64,000 bases of DNA. Source: Leisingera aquaemixtae. Its GTDB lineage: Bacteria > Pseudomonadota > Alphaproteobacteria > Rhodobacterales > Rhodobacteraceae. The notes beneath the pieces are model-generated. The model was not told the DNA's origin and ran no database searches. It saw nothing but the letters and a program-made list of their open reading frames with translations. The stretch spans positions 1 through 64,000 of the forward strand of contig NZ_CYSR01000026.1 in NCBI RefSeq assembly GCF_001458395.1. Direction: 5' to 3'. Below are positions 42,786 to 51,802 of the stretch, one piece after another. How positions within the stretch are numbered: the stretch's first letter is position 1; every line of letters begins with the position of its first letter. Both the position numbers and the translations under genes were made by a program.

Positions 42786-43951
42786 AGCTTCTTCAGCAGC
42801 GCCGGGGTCGGCCATGCGTCGGCGGGCAGGCCGAGGCGGGCCTGCTCTTTCTGCACGGCAAGCCGGGTGCGGGCGCCGAGAATGCCGTCGATATTCCCGA
42901 CATTATGGCCGCGCGCCTGCAGTTTCTCTTGCAGCTGCTTCATCTGAGAGCCGCTCAGCCCGCTCTCGGGCCTGCCGGCCTTATAGACATCCGCGCCTTC
43001 CAGCCGGTTGGCGAAATAGGCGGCGGTCAGCGCATAGGTGAAGCTTTGGTTCCACTCAATATAGACGTCGAAGTTGGGGTAGGCGAGGAAGGCCGGCCCC
43101 TTGTGCCCTTGCGGCAGCAGCAGGGAGGCGCGCATGGACGGATCCGGAAGGCTGCCGTCGCGCGCCGCAACGCCAAGCGCACGCCACTCTGACACGGTCT
43201 TCTTGCGGGCGGTGCCGGTCAGCGACAGGTCCATGCCGCCGGGAAGGGTGACCTCCTGCAGCCAGGGCTGTCCGGGCTGCCAGCCCAGGTGCGACAGCAT
43301 CCGGGCGCCTGACATCAGCGCATCGGCGGCAGAGGTTTTCAGGCTGACCTTGCCGTCGCCGTCGGCATCGACGCCGTGCTCCAGGATGTCGCCGGGCAGC
43401 ATCTGCACCATGCCGATCTCTCCTGCCCAGGCGCCGGTGGTGCGCTTGGGGTCGAAATTGCCCTGCCGGTACATCTCCAGCGCGGAAAAGACCTGCGGCC
43501 GGAACAGTTCAGGGCGGCGGCAGTCGTGGGCCAGCGTCACCAGCGCGTCGCGGGTGTTGAAATCGCCCTGATAGCCGCCGTAATCGGTTTCCAGCGCCCA
43601 GAAGGCCAGCAGCACACCGCGGTTGATGCCATAGGTGTTTTCGATGCGCTGGAAGGTGCTGTCGTGCCTTTGCGACATTTGCAGGCCGCGCCGCAGGCGG
43701 TCCTGCGAGATCAGGCGGCGGGAAAAGTCGATAAAGGGTTTCTGGAAGACACCCTGGGCCCGGTCGGCCTCAAGCACCCTGCGGTTCTGGCGGGTGCCGT
43801 CAAAGAAGGCGTTGACCGTGGTCATGCCGTAGCCTGCCTGCACCGCCTCGTCTTCCAAAAGCTTGACGAAATTCTGAAAGCCGCCGCCGCATTGGGCCGC
43901 CGCCGCTGCGGGCAGCAGGCTCACCGCGAGGGCAAAGGGCAATAGGCGCAT
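42782..43951 (-). CDS. Lytic murein transglycosylase (MltB-like) with peptidoglycan-binding domain
   Basis: This periplasmic enzyme cleaves peptidoglycan glycan strands. The 389-aa protein has a signal peptide (LPFALAVSLLPAAAAAQC), the MltB-type SLT domain with the catalytic Glu in LLAFWALETDYGGYQGDF, EIGMVQMLPGD and WNQSFTYALTAAYFANRL. A C-terminal peptidoglycan-binding domain follows (LSGSQMKQLQEKLQARGHNVGNIDGILGARTRLAVQKEQARLGLPADAWPT). The Cys near the signal end is preceded by AAAQ rather than a clear lipobox. Confidence 0.92.
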   Translation of the reverse strand: MRLLPFALAVSLLPAAAAAQCGGGFQNFVKLLEDEAVQAGYGMTTVNAFFDGTRQNRRVLEADRAQGVFQKPFIDFSRRLISQDRLRRGLQMSQRHDSTFQRIENTYGINRGVLLAFWALETDYGGYQGDFNTRDALVTLAHDCRRPELFRPQVFSALEMYRQGNFDPKRTTGAWAGEIGMVQMLPGDILEHGVDADGDGKVSLKTSAADALMSGARMLSHLGWQPGQPWLQEVTLPGGMDLSLTGTARKKTVSEWRALGVAARDGSLPDPSMRASLLLPQGHKGPAFLAYPNFDVYIEWNQSFTYALTAAYFANRLEGADVYKAGRPESGLSGSQMKQLQEKLQARGHNVGNIDGILGARTRLAVQKEQARLGLPADAWPTPALLKKL

Positions 43952-43996
43952 AACTCTGGCGCTCCTTGTCTTTCCGCTCCCACAGGATCTTATGTG

Positions 43997-44908
43997 CTAG
44001 AAAAACGCGGCGATGGCAATGGTCAGGGCCAGGGTTATTGCCCAAGTTTTCCAAAGCAGGGTGACGGAGCGGGTTATGGTTTCGGCGCTGGCGCTTTTGG
44101 CGCCTTCGGCGTGGACCCAGGGGAAGTCGCGCATCTCGCCGTCATAGGACCGCGGACCGGCCAGAGCGGTGTCCAGGGCGCGCGCCATCGCAGCCTCGGA
44201 CCAGCCGGCGTTGGGGGAGCGGTGCCTGCGGGCGTCGGCGGCGATATCTTTCCAGTGGCGCAGCTGGCCGCCGGCCAAAGCAATCAGCAGGCCGGTCAGC
44301 CGCGCCGGGATCAGGTTCAGCAGATCGTCCAGCCGGGCAGCGGCCCAGCCAAAGTCTTTGTAGCGGTCATTGCGGTAGCCGATCATACTGTCGGCGGTAT
44401 TGACCGCCTTGTAGATGATCAGCCCCGGCAGCCCGGCAATCAGGAACCAGAAGGCAGGCGCGATGACGCCGTCCGACAGGTTTTCCGACCCGCTTTCGAT
44501 GGCGGAGCGGGCAACTTGCGGTGCGGACATGGCGGCGGTGTCGCGGCTGACGATCATCGCCACCGCCTCCCGGCCTTCGGCCAGGCTGCTGCGCAGGCCC
44601 TTGGCGACCGCAGCGACATGTTCTGTCAAGGACCGCTGGGCGATCAGGACGGCGGCAACCAGGATTTCCACCAGCGCCCCGGGCAGCGCTAGAAGTTTGC
44701 CCGCGAAATAGCCGCCCAGGACCAGCGCGAGAGCCGCCAGCACGCCTTGAGCGCGGCGGTTGCTGCCGGTGTTGAGCTTGCGGTCCAGGAAGCCAACTGC
44801 CTTTCCCATCAGAACTGCGGGGTGGGGCAGGCGGGACCACAGCCATTTCGGCTCGCCAAAGACGGCATCCAGCAGCAGGGCAAAAACCAGCATCGCCGCG
44901 GTGCTCAT
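43997..44908 (-). CDS. cobD: Adenosylcobinamide-phosphate synthase CobD/CbiB
   Basis: The 303-aa membrane protein has [38 protein letters not shown], the CbiB start, and [63 protein letters not shown]. It joins aminopropanol (or its phosphate) to cobyric acid. ATG 44908 overlaps the stop of cobC (ATGA), which supports that start. Confidence 0.95.
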   Translation of the reverse strand: MSTAAMLVFALLLDAVFGEPKWLWSRLPHPAVLMGKAVGFLDRKLNTGSNRRAQGVLAALALVLGGYFAGKLLALPGALVEILVAAVLIAQRSLTEHVAAVAKGLRSSLAEGREAVAMIVSRDTAAMSAPQVARSAIESGSENLSDGVIAPAFWFLIAGLPGLIIYKAVNTADSMIGYRNDRYKDFGWAAARLDDLLNLIPARLTGLLIALAGGQLRHWKDIAADARRHRSPNAGWSEAAMARALDTALAGPRSYDGEMRDFPWVHAEGAKSASAETITRSVTLLWKTWAITLALTIAIAAFF

Positions 44909-45915
44909 AACGCGGCCTCCAGCCGGGCCCAACCGTCCGAAGGCGGCAGGCCCAGGCGCAGATAGGATTGCGAATAGGGGAAGATGCGGCTCCAGATATG
45001 GGCGCGGGCCAGCTGGCGCTGCCAGGCGGGGGCGTCCTCCACGTTATAGAGCCGGAACAGGTCGGTGCCGCCAGCCAGGCTGGCGCCCTTGGCCAGCACC
45101 AGTTCATCCAGCCGGGCCGCATCCTGTCTGAGGCGGGTGCGGGTGGCCTCAGCCCATGGGCGGTCCTGCAAGGCCAGCGCCCCGGTGCGCAGGGCGGGAC
45201 CTGAGACGGCCCAGGGGCCCTGCCAGGTGGCAAGCTTGGCGATCAATTCAGGATCGCCGATGGTAAAGCCCAGCCGCATCCCCGCGAGCCCCCAGAATTT
45301 GCCAAAGCTTTTCAGAACGATGACGCCGGGACGGGCGGCCATGCGGATCAGGCTCTGGTCCGGGCAGACATCGCAGAAGCTTTCGTCGATGATGGTGAGC
45401 GGTGAAGTGAAATGCTCTTCGCTCCACAGGCGGCCGTCCGGATTGTTCGGGTGCACGACGACGCGGGCTTCGGCCGGGCCTTTATCGCGGATCATCCAGC
45501 CATGAGCCTCAAAGGCGGCCGCATGTTCGTTGTAGGTGGGCTTGGTGATCTGCACCCAGCGCGGCGCGGCGAGGGCGGGCAGGACGGCAATCAGCGCCGA
45601 CGCGCCCGGCGCGGCAAGGACGGCTGCCTGCTCGGGGATGTTCCAGAACGCGCGGGCCGCGTGCTCAAGCTCCGCCAAGGCATCTGCATCGGGCAGCGCG
45701 CCCCAGTCGCCTGCGGTGAAGTCCGGCAGCGGGTAGGGGTGCGGGTTGATGCCCGTCGACAGGTCCATCCAGCCGCTGCGGGTTCCGCCGAATTCGGCCA
45801 TCGCCGCGCTGAGGTTGCCGCCGTGATCGCGGGGCGGAGGAGCGTTATCAAGCGGGCGTTCTGGCATCGCGGGCATCACCGGTGGATATTTCTCTCCAGG
45901 CTGATCGCTTGCCAT
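44905..45915 (-). CDS. cobC: Threonine-phosphate decarboxylase CobC (PLP)
   Basis: The 336-aa PLP enzyme makes aminopropanol phosphate for the cobalamin side chain. It has [15 protein letters not shown] and [16 protein letters not shown] (family start), [12 protein letters not shown], the PLP-Lys region [18 protein letters not shown] and [10 protein letters not shown]. An alternative start is ATG 45867, since the first ~16 residues are less conserved. It is followed by cobD with overlap. No cobalamin riboswitch was seen upstream. Confidence 0.9.
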   Translation of the reverse strand: MASDQPGEKYPPVMPAMPERPLDNAPPPRDHGGNLSAAMAEFGGTRSGWMDLSTGINPHPYPLPDFTAGDWGALPDADALAELEHAARAFWNIPEQAAVLAAPGASALIAVLPALAAPRWVQITKPTYNEHAAAFEAHGWMIRDKGPAEARVVVHPNNPDGRLWSEEHFTSPLTIIDESFCDVCPDQSLIRMAARPGVIVLKSFGKFWGLAGMRLGFTIGDPELIAKLATWQGPWAVSGPALRTGALALQDRPWAEATRTRLRQDAARLDELVLAKGASLAGGTDLFRLYNVEDAPAWQRQLARAHIWSRIFPYSQSYLRLGLPPSDGWARLEAAL

Positions 45916-46016
45916 ATGAGATTACCCGTTTCTTAAAGCAACCAGTTCAGTGCGTGAACTCCCTATTTGGTGCAGGATAAGCGGATCTGACGCCAGGCGG
46001 CGTCAGGCCGCAGGGG

Positions 46017-46991
46017 TCAGCCGCGGCGGTGCGGTTCCATCCAGTCAATCTCTGGATTGACCGGAATGATCCGGTGCGGGTTGATGGTGTCGTGGCTGTA
46101 GTAATAGTGGCGCACGATGTGGTGCATCCCCACGGTCTCTGCCACGCCGGGCCATTGGTACAGCTCGCGGGTGTAGGCCCAGAGGTTCGGGTAATCCACC
46201 AGCCGCTTGCGGTTGCATTTGAAATGCACGTGGTAGACGGGGTCAAACCGCAGCAGGGTGGTGAACAGCCGCCAGTCGGCCTCGGTGATGCGGTCGCCTA
46301 GCAGGTAGCGGTGCTGCGACAGCAGGTCCTCCAGCCAGTCCAGGCTTTCGAACAGCGGCTCTACAGCGGCGTCATAGGCTTCTTGCGAGGTGGCAAAGCC
46401 GCTTTTGTAGACGCCGTTGTTGACGGTGCTGTAGACACGGGCGTTCACCGCCTCAATCGGCTCGCGCAGCTCTTCCGGCCAATAGTCATCGGTGTTGCCG
46501 GTGAGCCCGTCGAAGGCCGAATTGAACATCCGGATGATCTCGGAGCTTTCGTTGGAGACGATGGTATTTCGCGTCTTGTCCCACAGAACCGGTACCGTCA
46601 CCCGGCCGGTGTAGCCGGAATCGGCGCGGGTATAGATCTGGTGCAGGTGGGAGCTGCCGAAAAGGGAATCGCCAGTGGCGCCGTGGCTGTCGGTTTCAAA
46701 TGTCCAGCCCTCGCCCAGCATGTCGGGATGCACGGCAGAGACAGAGATATGGTCTTCCAGCCCCTTCAGTTTGCGGAAGATCAGGGTGCGGTGCGCCCAG
46801 GGGCAAGCAAGCGAGACGTACAGGTGATAGCGCCCGCTTTCCGCCGGAAAGCCGCTCTCGCCCGAGGGGCCGGCGCTGCCGTCGGCGGTGACCCAGTTGC
46901 GGAACTGCGATTCGCTGCGCTTGAAGGCGCCGCCGGTGGAATCGGTGTCATACCACTGATCATGCCATTTTCCGTCGACCAGTAAGCCCAT
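46017..46991 (-). CDS. Glutathionyl-hydroquinone reductase (Xi-class GST)
   Basis: The 324-aa protein has the Xi-class pattern: FPAESGRYHLYVSLACPWAHRTLIFRKLKGLEDHISVSAVHP with catalytic Cys in ACPWAHR, then LWDKTRNTIVSNESSEIIRMFN and YLLGDRITEADWRLFTTLLRFDPVY. It reduces glutathionyl-hydroquinones with glutathione. ATG 46991 (MGLLVDGKWHDQWYDT) fits the family; the frame from 47096 adds unrelated residues. Confidence 0.93.
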   Translation of the reverse strand: MGLLVDGKWHDQWYDTDSTGGAFKRSESQFRNWVTADGSAGPSGESGFPAESGRYHLYVSLACPWAHRTLIFRKLKGLEDHISVSAVHPDMLGEGWTFETDSHGATGDSLFGSSHLHQIYTRADSGYTGRVTVPVLWDKTRNTIVSNESSEIIRMFNSAFDGLTGNTDDYWPEELREPIEAVNARVYSTVNNGVYKSGFATSQEAYDAAVEPLFESLDWLEDLLSQHRYLLGDRITEADWRLFTTLLRFDPVYHVHFKCNRKRLVDYPNLWAYTRELYQWPGVAETVGMHHIVRHYYYSHDTINPHRIIPVNPEIDWMEPHRRG

Positions 46992-47206
46992 CGTGTCTGC
47001 TCCTGCTGTTGTGCAGCTCAAACATAAGGACGGCGCGGCCTGGCGCCTATGCAATGCAGCGCGCAAGCCCTCTGCGCATCTGCACAGGGGTAACAAAATT
47101 GCGCTGCCAAAAATTTTACAGAAAAGTTCACTTGATTTTATCTATTTGTGACGCACCGTTGAATAAATGGACCTGTGATACCTCAAGCATCTGGAAGGCT
47201 GCCGCT

Positions 47207-47575
47207 ATGAATACCTACGTTCCCAAGGCCGTGCAGGAAGCGCTCGATACCGCCCGCCTGCAGGGGATGCGAAAGAAAAGCAGGCTGCGGGTAATGGCGG
47301 ACAATGAACTGTATCCGGTGTTGCGGATCTGGAAAACGGGGTTCTCGGTCGAGGCGGAAACCGCACCGATGCTGCGCGGGCTCGTCGACATCTACGACGG
47401 CGCCCGTCATCTGTCGCAATGCCTGATTGTCGCCAGCGAGGAAGAAGGCGGCGAAATGCGGTATGAGTTCAAGCGTTCGACGCTTGCCTCCGACACGCCG
47501 CCGCTGGATTTCTACAAATCGCCGGACGCGCCCGCCGGGCTGATCCCCTTCGACCAGTCGCAGGGCAAGATCTGA
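47207..47575 (+). CDS. Conserved hypothetical protein (122 aa)
   Basis: The 122-aa soluble protein starts MNTYVPKAVQEALDTARLQGMRKKSRLRVMADNELYPVLRIWKTGFSV. It has no membrane segment and no catalytic motif that I recognise; the beta-rich middle (VLRIWKTGFSVEAETAPMLRGLVDIYDG) resembles a PilZ-like or regulatory beta barrel only vaguely. A GGAAGG motif precedes ATG 47207. The ~215-bp gap upstream is AT-rich for this region and probably holds its promoter. Confidence 0.65.
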   Translation: MNTYVPKAVQEALDTARLQGMRKKSRLRVMADNELYPVLRIWKTGFSVEAETAPMLRGLVDIYDGARHLSQCLIVASEEEGGEMRYEFKRSTLASDTPPLDFYKSPDAPAGLIPFDQSQGKI

Positions 47576-47584
47576 GGCGGCAGG

Positions 47585-48112
47585 TCAGGGGCGGATTTCC
47601 ACCTCGGTTCCGATCTCTGCCAGACGCCACAGCGTTTCCATCTGGTCATTGCTGACGGCGATGCAGCCAGCGGTCCAGTCGCCGGGCAAGGTGATCAGGT
47701 TTCCCACCGAATTCGGCTGCCCGTGAATGAAAATATCGCCGCCGGGACTGACTCCGGCGGCCTGCGCGCGGACGCGGTCTTTGGGCTGAGGGTAATCGAT
47801 TCCCAGTGACAGGTGATAGGCGCTGTTGGGGTTGCGCCTGTCGATCCTGAAGGTGCCTTCAGGGGTTTTGCCGTCGCCTTCCTGAAATTTGTCGCCCGCC
47901 GGTTCGAAACCCAGCGCGATGGGGAACTCCAGCACCGTCTCGCCGCCGCGGCTCGCGGTCAGGCGGCGGGCGGATTTCTCGATCAGGATGCGGTCGATCC
48001 GGTCCACCGCCGTCGCCTGCGGCGGCACAGGGCGCGGTGCGAAGGCCTGCCAGGTGGCCCAGGCGGCGCCGGTCAGGACGACCAGCGCCAGAAGCCGCAG
48101 CAGGCGCTTCAT
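47585..48112 (-). CDS. L,D-transpeptidase (YkuD family), membrane anchored
   Basis: The 175-aa protein has an N-terminal signal anchor (LRLLALVVLTGAAWATW) and a YkuD domain (KTPEGTFRIDRRNPNSAYHLSLGIDYP, IFIHGQPNSVGN, then DWTAGCIAVSNDQMETLW), with the catalytic Cys in AGCIAVSN and the His in IHG. It cross-links peptidoglycan or links it to envelope proteins. It begins 2 nt downstream of the PatB/MalY gene, so the two are cotranscribed. Confidence 0.92.
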   Translation of the reverse strand: MKRLLRLLALVVLTGAAWATWQAFAPRPVPPQATAVDRIDRILIEKSARRLTASRGGETVLEFPIALGFEPAGDKFQEGDGKTPEGTFRIDRRNPNSAYHLSLGIDYPQPKDRVRAQAAGVSPGGDIFIHGQPNSVGNLITLPGDWTAGCIAVSNDQMETLWRLAEIGTEVEIRP

Positions 48113-48114
48113 GG

Positions 48115-49287
48115 TTATTGCAGGTCCGAGAAGGCAGCGGTCAGGCGGCGGCAGGCGTCTTCGACCCGGGCGCGCTGGGTGGCCAGGTTGAAGCGTTCCA
48201 TGAACTCGCCGCCGGCGCCGAAGCCGTCGCCGGGCGAAGTGGCGATTTTGGCGTCTTTCCGCAGCCGCTTGATGAATTCCTCGCGGCTCATACCGGTGGC
48301 GGAGAAATCGACCCAGGCCAGATAGGTGGATTGCAGCGGCAATGACTTCAGTCCCGGCAGCGCGTTGACCGCCTCGTCGAACAGTTTGCGGTTGCCCTCC
48401 AAGTGGGTGATCTGGGCATCCACCCATTCGGCGCCTTCGGGGGAGTAGGCCGCGGTGATCATGGCGACGCCAAGCGCGCTCGGGTCGTAATCCAGCGTGT
48501 TCAGCCGCTGGCGCATCGCGGCGCGCAGCTCCGGGTCCGGAATGATCATGTTGCCGGTGCGCTGCCCGGCGATGTTGAAGGTCTTGGAGGCGGCGGTGAG
48601 GGTCACGGTCCAGGCGCGCGCGTCAGGCGCCGCCGCATCCATCGGGACAAAGGTGCTGCCGGGATAGACCAGATCGTGATGGATCTCGTCAGAGACCAGG
48701 ATCAGATCGTTGCGCTTGGCAAATGCCGCCACCGCGCGCAGCTCCTCCGGGGTCCAAACCCGCCCCGAGGGGTTCTGCGGCGAGCACCACAGCAGCAGCT
48801 TCTCGCTCCCGTTCAGGCGCGCCTGGGCGTCGTCGAGATCCAGGTTGTAGGTGTCGCCATCCCGCGCCAGCGGGCATTCGGTGACCGTGCGCCCGGCCTT
48901 GTTCACCTTGTGGGCAAACTCGTGGTAGACGGGCGAGAAAATGACCACGCCGTCACCGGGCCGGCTCCAGACATCCAGGCTCAGCGCGATGGCGTTGCCC
49001 AGGCCTTGGGTGGTCAGCACCCAATCGGTTTGGATGTCCCAGCTGTGGCGGGTCTTCATCCACCATTGCACCGCGTGCAGGTATTCCGGGTGCTGCCAGG
49101 AGTAGCCGAAGACACCGTGTTCGGCGGACTTTCTGACGGCCTCAATGACACAAGGCGCTGTCTGATAGTCGGAGTCCGCGGTCCACATCGCCAGACCATC
49201 CTGCGGGGACACGCCGAACAGCGTCTCCATCTTGTCCCATTTCGAGCTGTGGGTGCCGCAGCGGTCGATGATCGTGTCAAAATCCAT
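48115..49287 (-). CDS. PatB/MalY-type pyridoxal-phosphate C-S lyase
   Basis: The 390-aa protein has the MalY/PatB segments DFDTIIDRCGTHSSKWDKM, ALAMWTADSDYQTAPCVIEAV, FGYSWQHPEYLHAVQWWMKTRH, LLLWCSPQNPSGRVWT, LILVSDEIHHDLVYPG and the PLP-Lys in TLTAASKTFNIAGQRTGN. It cleaves cystathionine or cysteine S-conjugates. A related PatB works in tropodithietic acid synthesis in Phaeobacter, but those genes are plasmid-borne there; this copy looks like housekeeping sulfur metabolism. ATG 49287 is used. Confidence 0.9.
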   Translation of the reverse strand: MDFDTIIDRCGTHSSKWDKMETLFGVSPQDGLAMWTADSDYQTAPCVIEAVRKSAEHGVFGYSWQHPEYLHAVQWWMKTRHSWDIQTDWVLTTQGLGNAIALSLDVWSRPGDGVVIFSPVYHEFAHKVNKAGRTVTECPLARDGDTYNLDLDDAQARLNGSEKLLLWCSPQNPSGRVWTPEELRAVAAFAKRNDLILVSDEIHHDLVYPGSTFVPMDAAAPDARAWTVTLTAASKTFNIAGQRTGNMIIPDPELRAAMRQRLNTLDYDPSALGVAMITAAYSPEGAEWVDAQITHLEGNRKLFDEAVNALPGLKSLPLQSTYLAWVDFSATGMSREEFIKRLRKDAKIATSPGDGFGAGGEFMERFNLATQRARVEDACRRLTAAFSDLQ

Positions 49288-49385
49288 GTGGTGAACTCCC
49301 CTGAGATTGAAAGCGAAGCTAATCGCTGCAGCGGCAGGCGCAAGGGGGCGTTGCGATGGGGCGGCTGATCGCATACATGAAGCGC

Positions 49386-49904
49386 ATGAAACGACCGATC
49401 CTGATCCATCCCGATCCCCGCCTGAAAAAGGTCTGCGCGGCAGTGCCCGACCTCAGCGACGACTTGCGCGTGCTGGCGGATGACATGCTTGAAACCATGT
49501 ATGCAGCCCCCGGCATCGGCCTGGCGGCGCCGCAGGTCGGTATCCTGCAGCGGCTGATCGTGCTGGACTGCGTCAAGGAAGAGGACGGCGACCCGCGCCC
49601 TCTGGTGATGTTCAACCCGGAAATCATCTCCTCCTCGGACGAAACCAACGTTTACGAGGAAGGCTGCCTGTCGATCCCGGATCAGTATGCCGAGGTGATC
49701 CGCCCCAAGGTGGTGGATGTCGAATGGATGGACCGCGACGGCAATGCGCGGCGGGAGACCTTTGACGGCCTGTGGGCGACTTGCGTGCAGCATGAGATCG
49801 ACCATCTGAACGGCAAACTGTTCATCGATTACCTGAAGCCGCTGAAGCGCCAGATGATCACCCGCAAGATGCAGAAGCTGAAGCGCGAACGCGCCCGCGC
49901 CTGA
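49386..49904 (+). CDS. def: Peptide deformylase
   Basis: This enzyme removes formyl groups from nascent proteins. The 172-aa protein has all three motifs: GIGLAAPQVG (residues 43-52), EEGCLSIP with the metal-binding Cys94, and QHEIDHLNG with HEIDH at 136-140. It is therefore a normal Fe/Zn enzyme. ATG 49386 (MKRPILIHPDPRLKKVC) fits the family, but ATG 49356 has AAGGGGGCG upstream and cannot be excluded. It is the first of a def, def-like, fmt run. Confidence 0.96.
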   Translation: MKRPILIHPDPRLKKVCAAVPDLSDDLRVLADDMLETMYAAPGIGLAAPQVGILQRLIVLDCVKEEDGDPRPLVMFNPEIISSSDETNVYEEGCLSIPDQYAEVIRPKVVDVEWMDRDGNARRETFDGLWATCVQHEIDHLNGKLFIDYLKPLKRQMITRKMQKLKRERARA

Positions 49905-49918
49905 GGAAACCCACAGAC

Positions 49919-50416
49919 ATGACCGTCCGCACCTGCCTTCCCTGGCCCGACAAGCGCCTGCGCACCAAGGCTGATGAGGTGACAGAGATCACCGATGAGA
50001 TCCGCGAAATCTGGAATGATATGGTGGATACCATGGAGGCGATGCCGGGCGTGGGCCTGGCCGCCAACCAGATCGGCGTGATGCTGCGGCTGGCGGTGGT
50101 GGATGGCTCCACCGAGCGCGGCAAGGCGGTGAAGCTGGCGAACCCTGAGATCCTGCATGCCTCGATCGAGCTGCGCGAGCATGACGAGGCCAGCCCGAAC
50201 CTGCCGGGTGTGTCGGCCAAGATCAAACGACCGCGCGCCGTGACTGTCCGTTACTTGAACGAACAGGGCATGATCGACCGCAAGGATTTCGTGGGGATCG
50301 AGGCAACCTCGGTGCAGCACCAGATCGACCATCTGAACGGCAGGATGTATTTCGACCGCTTGAGCAAGGTGAAGCGCGACATGCTGATCCGCAAGGCGAA
50401 GAAGCTGACCGGCTGA
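49919..50416 (+). CDS. Peptide deformylase-like protein lacking catalytic residues
   Basis: The 165-aa protein follows def by 14 nt and has the same fold pattern: GVGLAANQIG (residues 44-53) for motif I and QHQIDHLNG (133-141) for motif III. Motif II (EGCLS) is gone and reads SPNLPGVS, so the metal-binding Cys is missing. In motif III the catalytic Glu of HEIDH is Gln. Without those residues it should not deformylate; it may be a scaffold or binding protein, or act on other substrates. I recall that such paralogues are kept in Rhodobacteraceae, so this is not simply decay. Confidence 0.88.
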   Translation: MTVRTCLPWPDKRLRTKADEVTEITDEIREIWNDMVDTMEAMPGVGLAANQIGVMLRLAVVDGSTERGKAVKLANPEILHASIELREHDEASPNLPGVSAKIKRPRAVTVRYLNEQGMIDRKDFVGIEATSVQHQIDHLNGRMYFDRLSKVKRDMLIRKAKKLTG

Positions 50417-50427
50417 CAGACAACACC

Positions 50428-50482
50428 GCCCGGCCGCAGGCCGGGCCGCGCCACCCCGCGGGCCTGCGCAGCCCTTTGTGCT
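50428..50482. repeat. Palindromic mosaic repeat, copy B
   Basis: Hairpin GCCCGGCC (50428-50435)-GCA-GGCCGGGC (50439-50446) is followed by CGCGCC and ends with GCAGCCCTTTGTGCTCAATA, similar to the end of copy A (GCGGCCCTCTGTGCATTGAT). It sits between the def-like gene and fmt and is related to the 27169-27253 element. Confidence 0.55.
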
Positions 50483-50517
50483 CAATAGCGGGACCTTGAT
50501 GGGAGCAGGAGCACGAA

Positions 50518-51423
50518 ATGCGCATTATCTTCATGGGAACGCCTGACTTCTCGGTGCCGGTTCTGGACGCGCTTGTTGAGGCCGGGCACGACATTGCCGC
50601 CGTCTACTGCCAGCCGCCCCGGCCTGCGGGCCGCGGCAAGAAGGACCGTCGGACCCCCGTCCACGCCCGCGCCGCGGCCTTGGGGCTGGAGGTGCGCCAC
50701 CCGGTCTCGCTGAAAGGCGCGCAGGAGCAGGCGGCGTTTGCGGCGCTGAACGCGGATGTCGCCGTGGTCGTGGCCTACGGGCTGATCCTGCCGCAGGCCA
50801 TTCTGGATGCGCCGCAGCACGGCTGCCTGAACATCCACGCGAGCCTGCTGCCGCGCTGGCGCGGTGCTGCGCCCATTCACCGGGCAATCATGGCCGGCGA
50901 CGCCGAAACCGGCATCTGCATCATGCAGATGGAGGCGGGGCTGGACACCGGCCCGGTGCTGCTGCGCAAGGCCACTGCGATCGGGGCCGAGGAAACCACC
51001 GCCCAGCTGCACGACCGGCTGTCCGGAATGGGCGCGGGTCTGATCGTCGAGGCCCTGCGGCGCCTGCCGGAGCTGGCACCCGAGGTGCAGCCCGTAGAAG
51101 GCGTCACCTACGCCGAAAAGATCGACAAGGCGGAGGCACAGGTCGACTGGTCGCGCCCGGCGGCGGAGGTCGACCGCAAGATCCGCGGCCTGTCGCCCTT
51201 CCCCGGCGCCTGGTGCGAGATCGAAGGCCAGCGGGTCAAGCTGCTTGCATCAAAGCTGGCAGAGGGGCAGGGCGTGCCCGGCGAGGTGCTGGACGAGGCC
51301 CTGACCATTGCCTGCGGCACTGGTGCGGTGCAGCTGTTGCGCTTGCAACGGGCAGGCAAAAGTGCGCAGGATCCGGATGTATTCCTGCGCGGCTTCCCGG
51401 TTCCCAAGGGCAGCCGCCTGTAA
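50518..51423 (+). CDS. fmt: Methionyl-tRNA formyltransferase
   Basis: Fmt formylates initiator Met-tRNA. The 301-aa protein starts [42 protein letters not shown] and has the 10-formyl-THF motif [18 protein letters not shown] and the GD region ([25 protein letters not shown]). The C-terminal OB-like tRNA domain is present. ATG 50518 has GGGAGCAGGAG upstream. Grouped with def, as in most bacteria. Confidence 0.97.
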   Translation: MRIIFMGTPDFSVPVLDALVEAGHDIAAVYCQPPRPAGRGKKDRRTPVHARAAALGLEVRHPVSLKGAQEQAAFAALNADVAVVVAYGLILPQAILDAPQHGCLNIHASLLPRWRGAAPIHRAIMAGDAETGICIMQMEAGLDTGPVLLRKATAIGAEETTAQLHDRLSGMGAGLIVEALRRLPELAPEVQPVEGVTYAEKIDKAEAQVDWSRPAAEVDRKIRGLSPFPGAWCEIEGQRVKLLASKLAEGQGVPGEVLDEALTIACGTGAVQLLRLQRAGKSAQDPDVFLRGFPVPKGSRL

Positions 51424-51435
51424 CCGGAGGCCGGC

Positions 51436-51672
51436 ATGCCCATCATTGCCCTGATCATCATCGGTGCCGCAGCGGGCTTCCTGGCCACCCGGCTGATGCG
51501 TCTGGAAACGGACATTATCACCACGGTCTGCATCGGCATGGCCGGGGCGCTGCTGGGCGGGCTGGTGCTGCGCGGCCTGCTTGCGGTTATGGGCTTCATG
51601 GCCGGTTTCATCGGCGCGGTGCTGGGCGCGCTTGTGCTGATCTGGCTCTGGCAGCGCTATACCGCCAGATAA
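51436..51672 (+). CDS. Small membrane protein (hypothetical, 78 aa)
   Basis: The 78-aa protein is nearly all hydrophobic with three or four short membrane segments (IIALIIIGAAAGFLATRLM, IITTVCIGMAGALLGGLVLRGLL, VMGFMAGFIGAVLGALVLIWLWQRY). The Gly-rich first part resembles the GlsB/YeaQ/YmgE transglycosylase-associated family (AAxGFLA), which is a weak match. ACCGGAGG precedes the ATG. It starts 12 nt after fmt, so it is likely cotranscribed. Confidence 0.7.
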   Translation: MPIIALIIIGAAAGFLATRLMRLETDIITTVCIGMAGALLGGLVLRGLLAVMGFMAGFIGAVLGALVLIWLWQRYTAR

Positions 51673-51802
51673 CCGGGGCTGAGGCGCGCGGGACACAGCC
51701 GCAGCGGGAAAGCGCAATTCCTGCTGCGCAGAGGATCTTGTTGGATAAGATAACGCAACCGCAGCCAAAAGCGGCGGGAACCGAGGCAGAGAGCATCAGA
51801 AA

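Noticed and set aside
45988-46005. Terminator after the glutathionyl-hydroquinone reductase gene
   Set aside because: TGACGCC/GGCGTCA forms a short stem, but no T run follows on the minus strand, so I did not annotate it.
45916-46016. Cobalamin riboswitch upstream of cobC
   Set aside because: I looked for the B12 box (GCCACTG-like) and for the conserved helices in the right orientation and found none.
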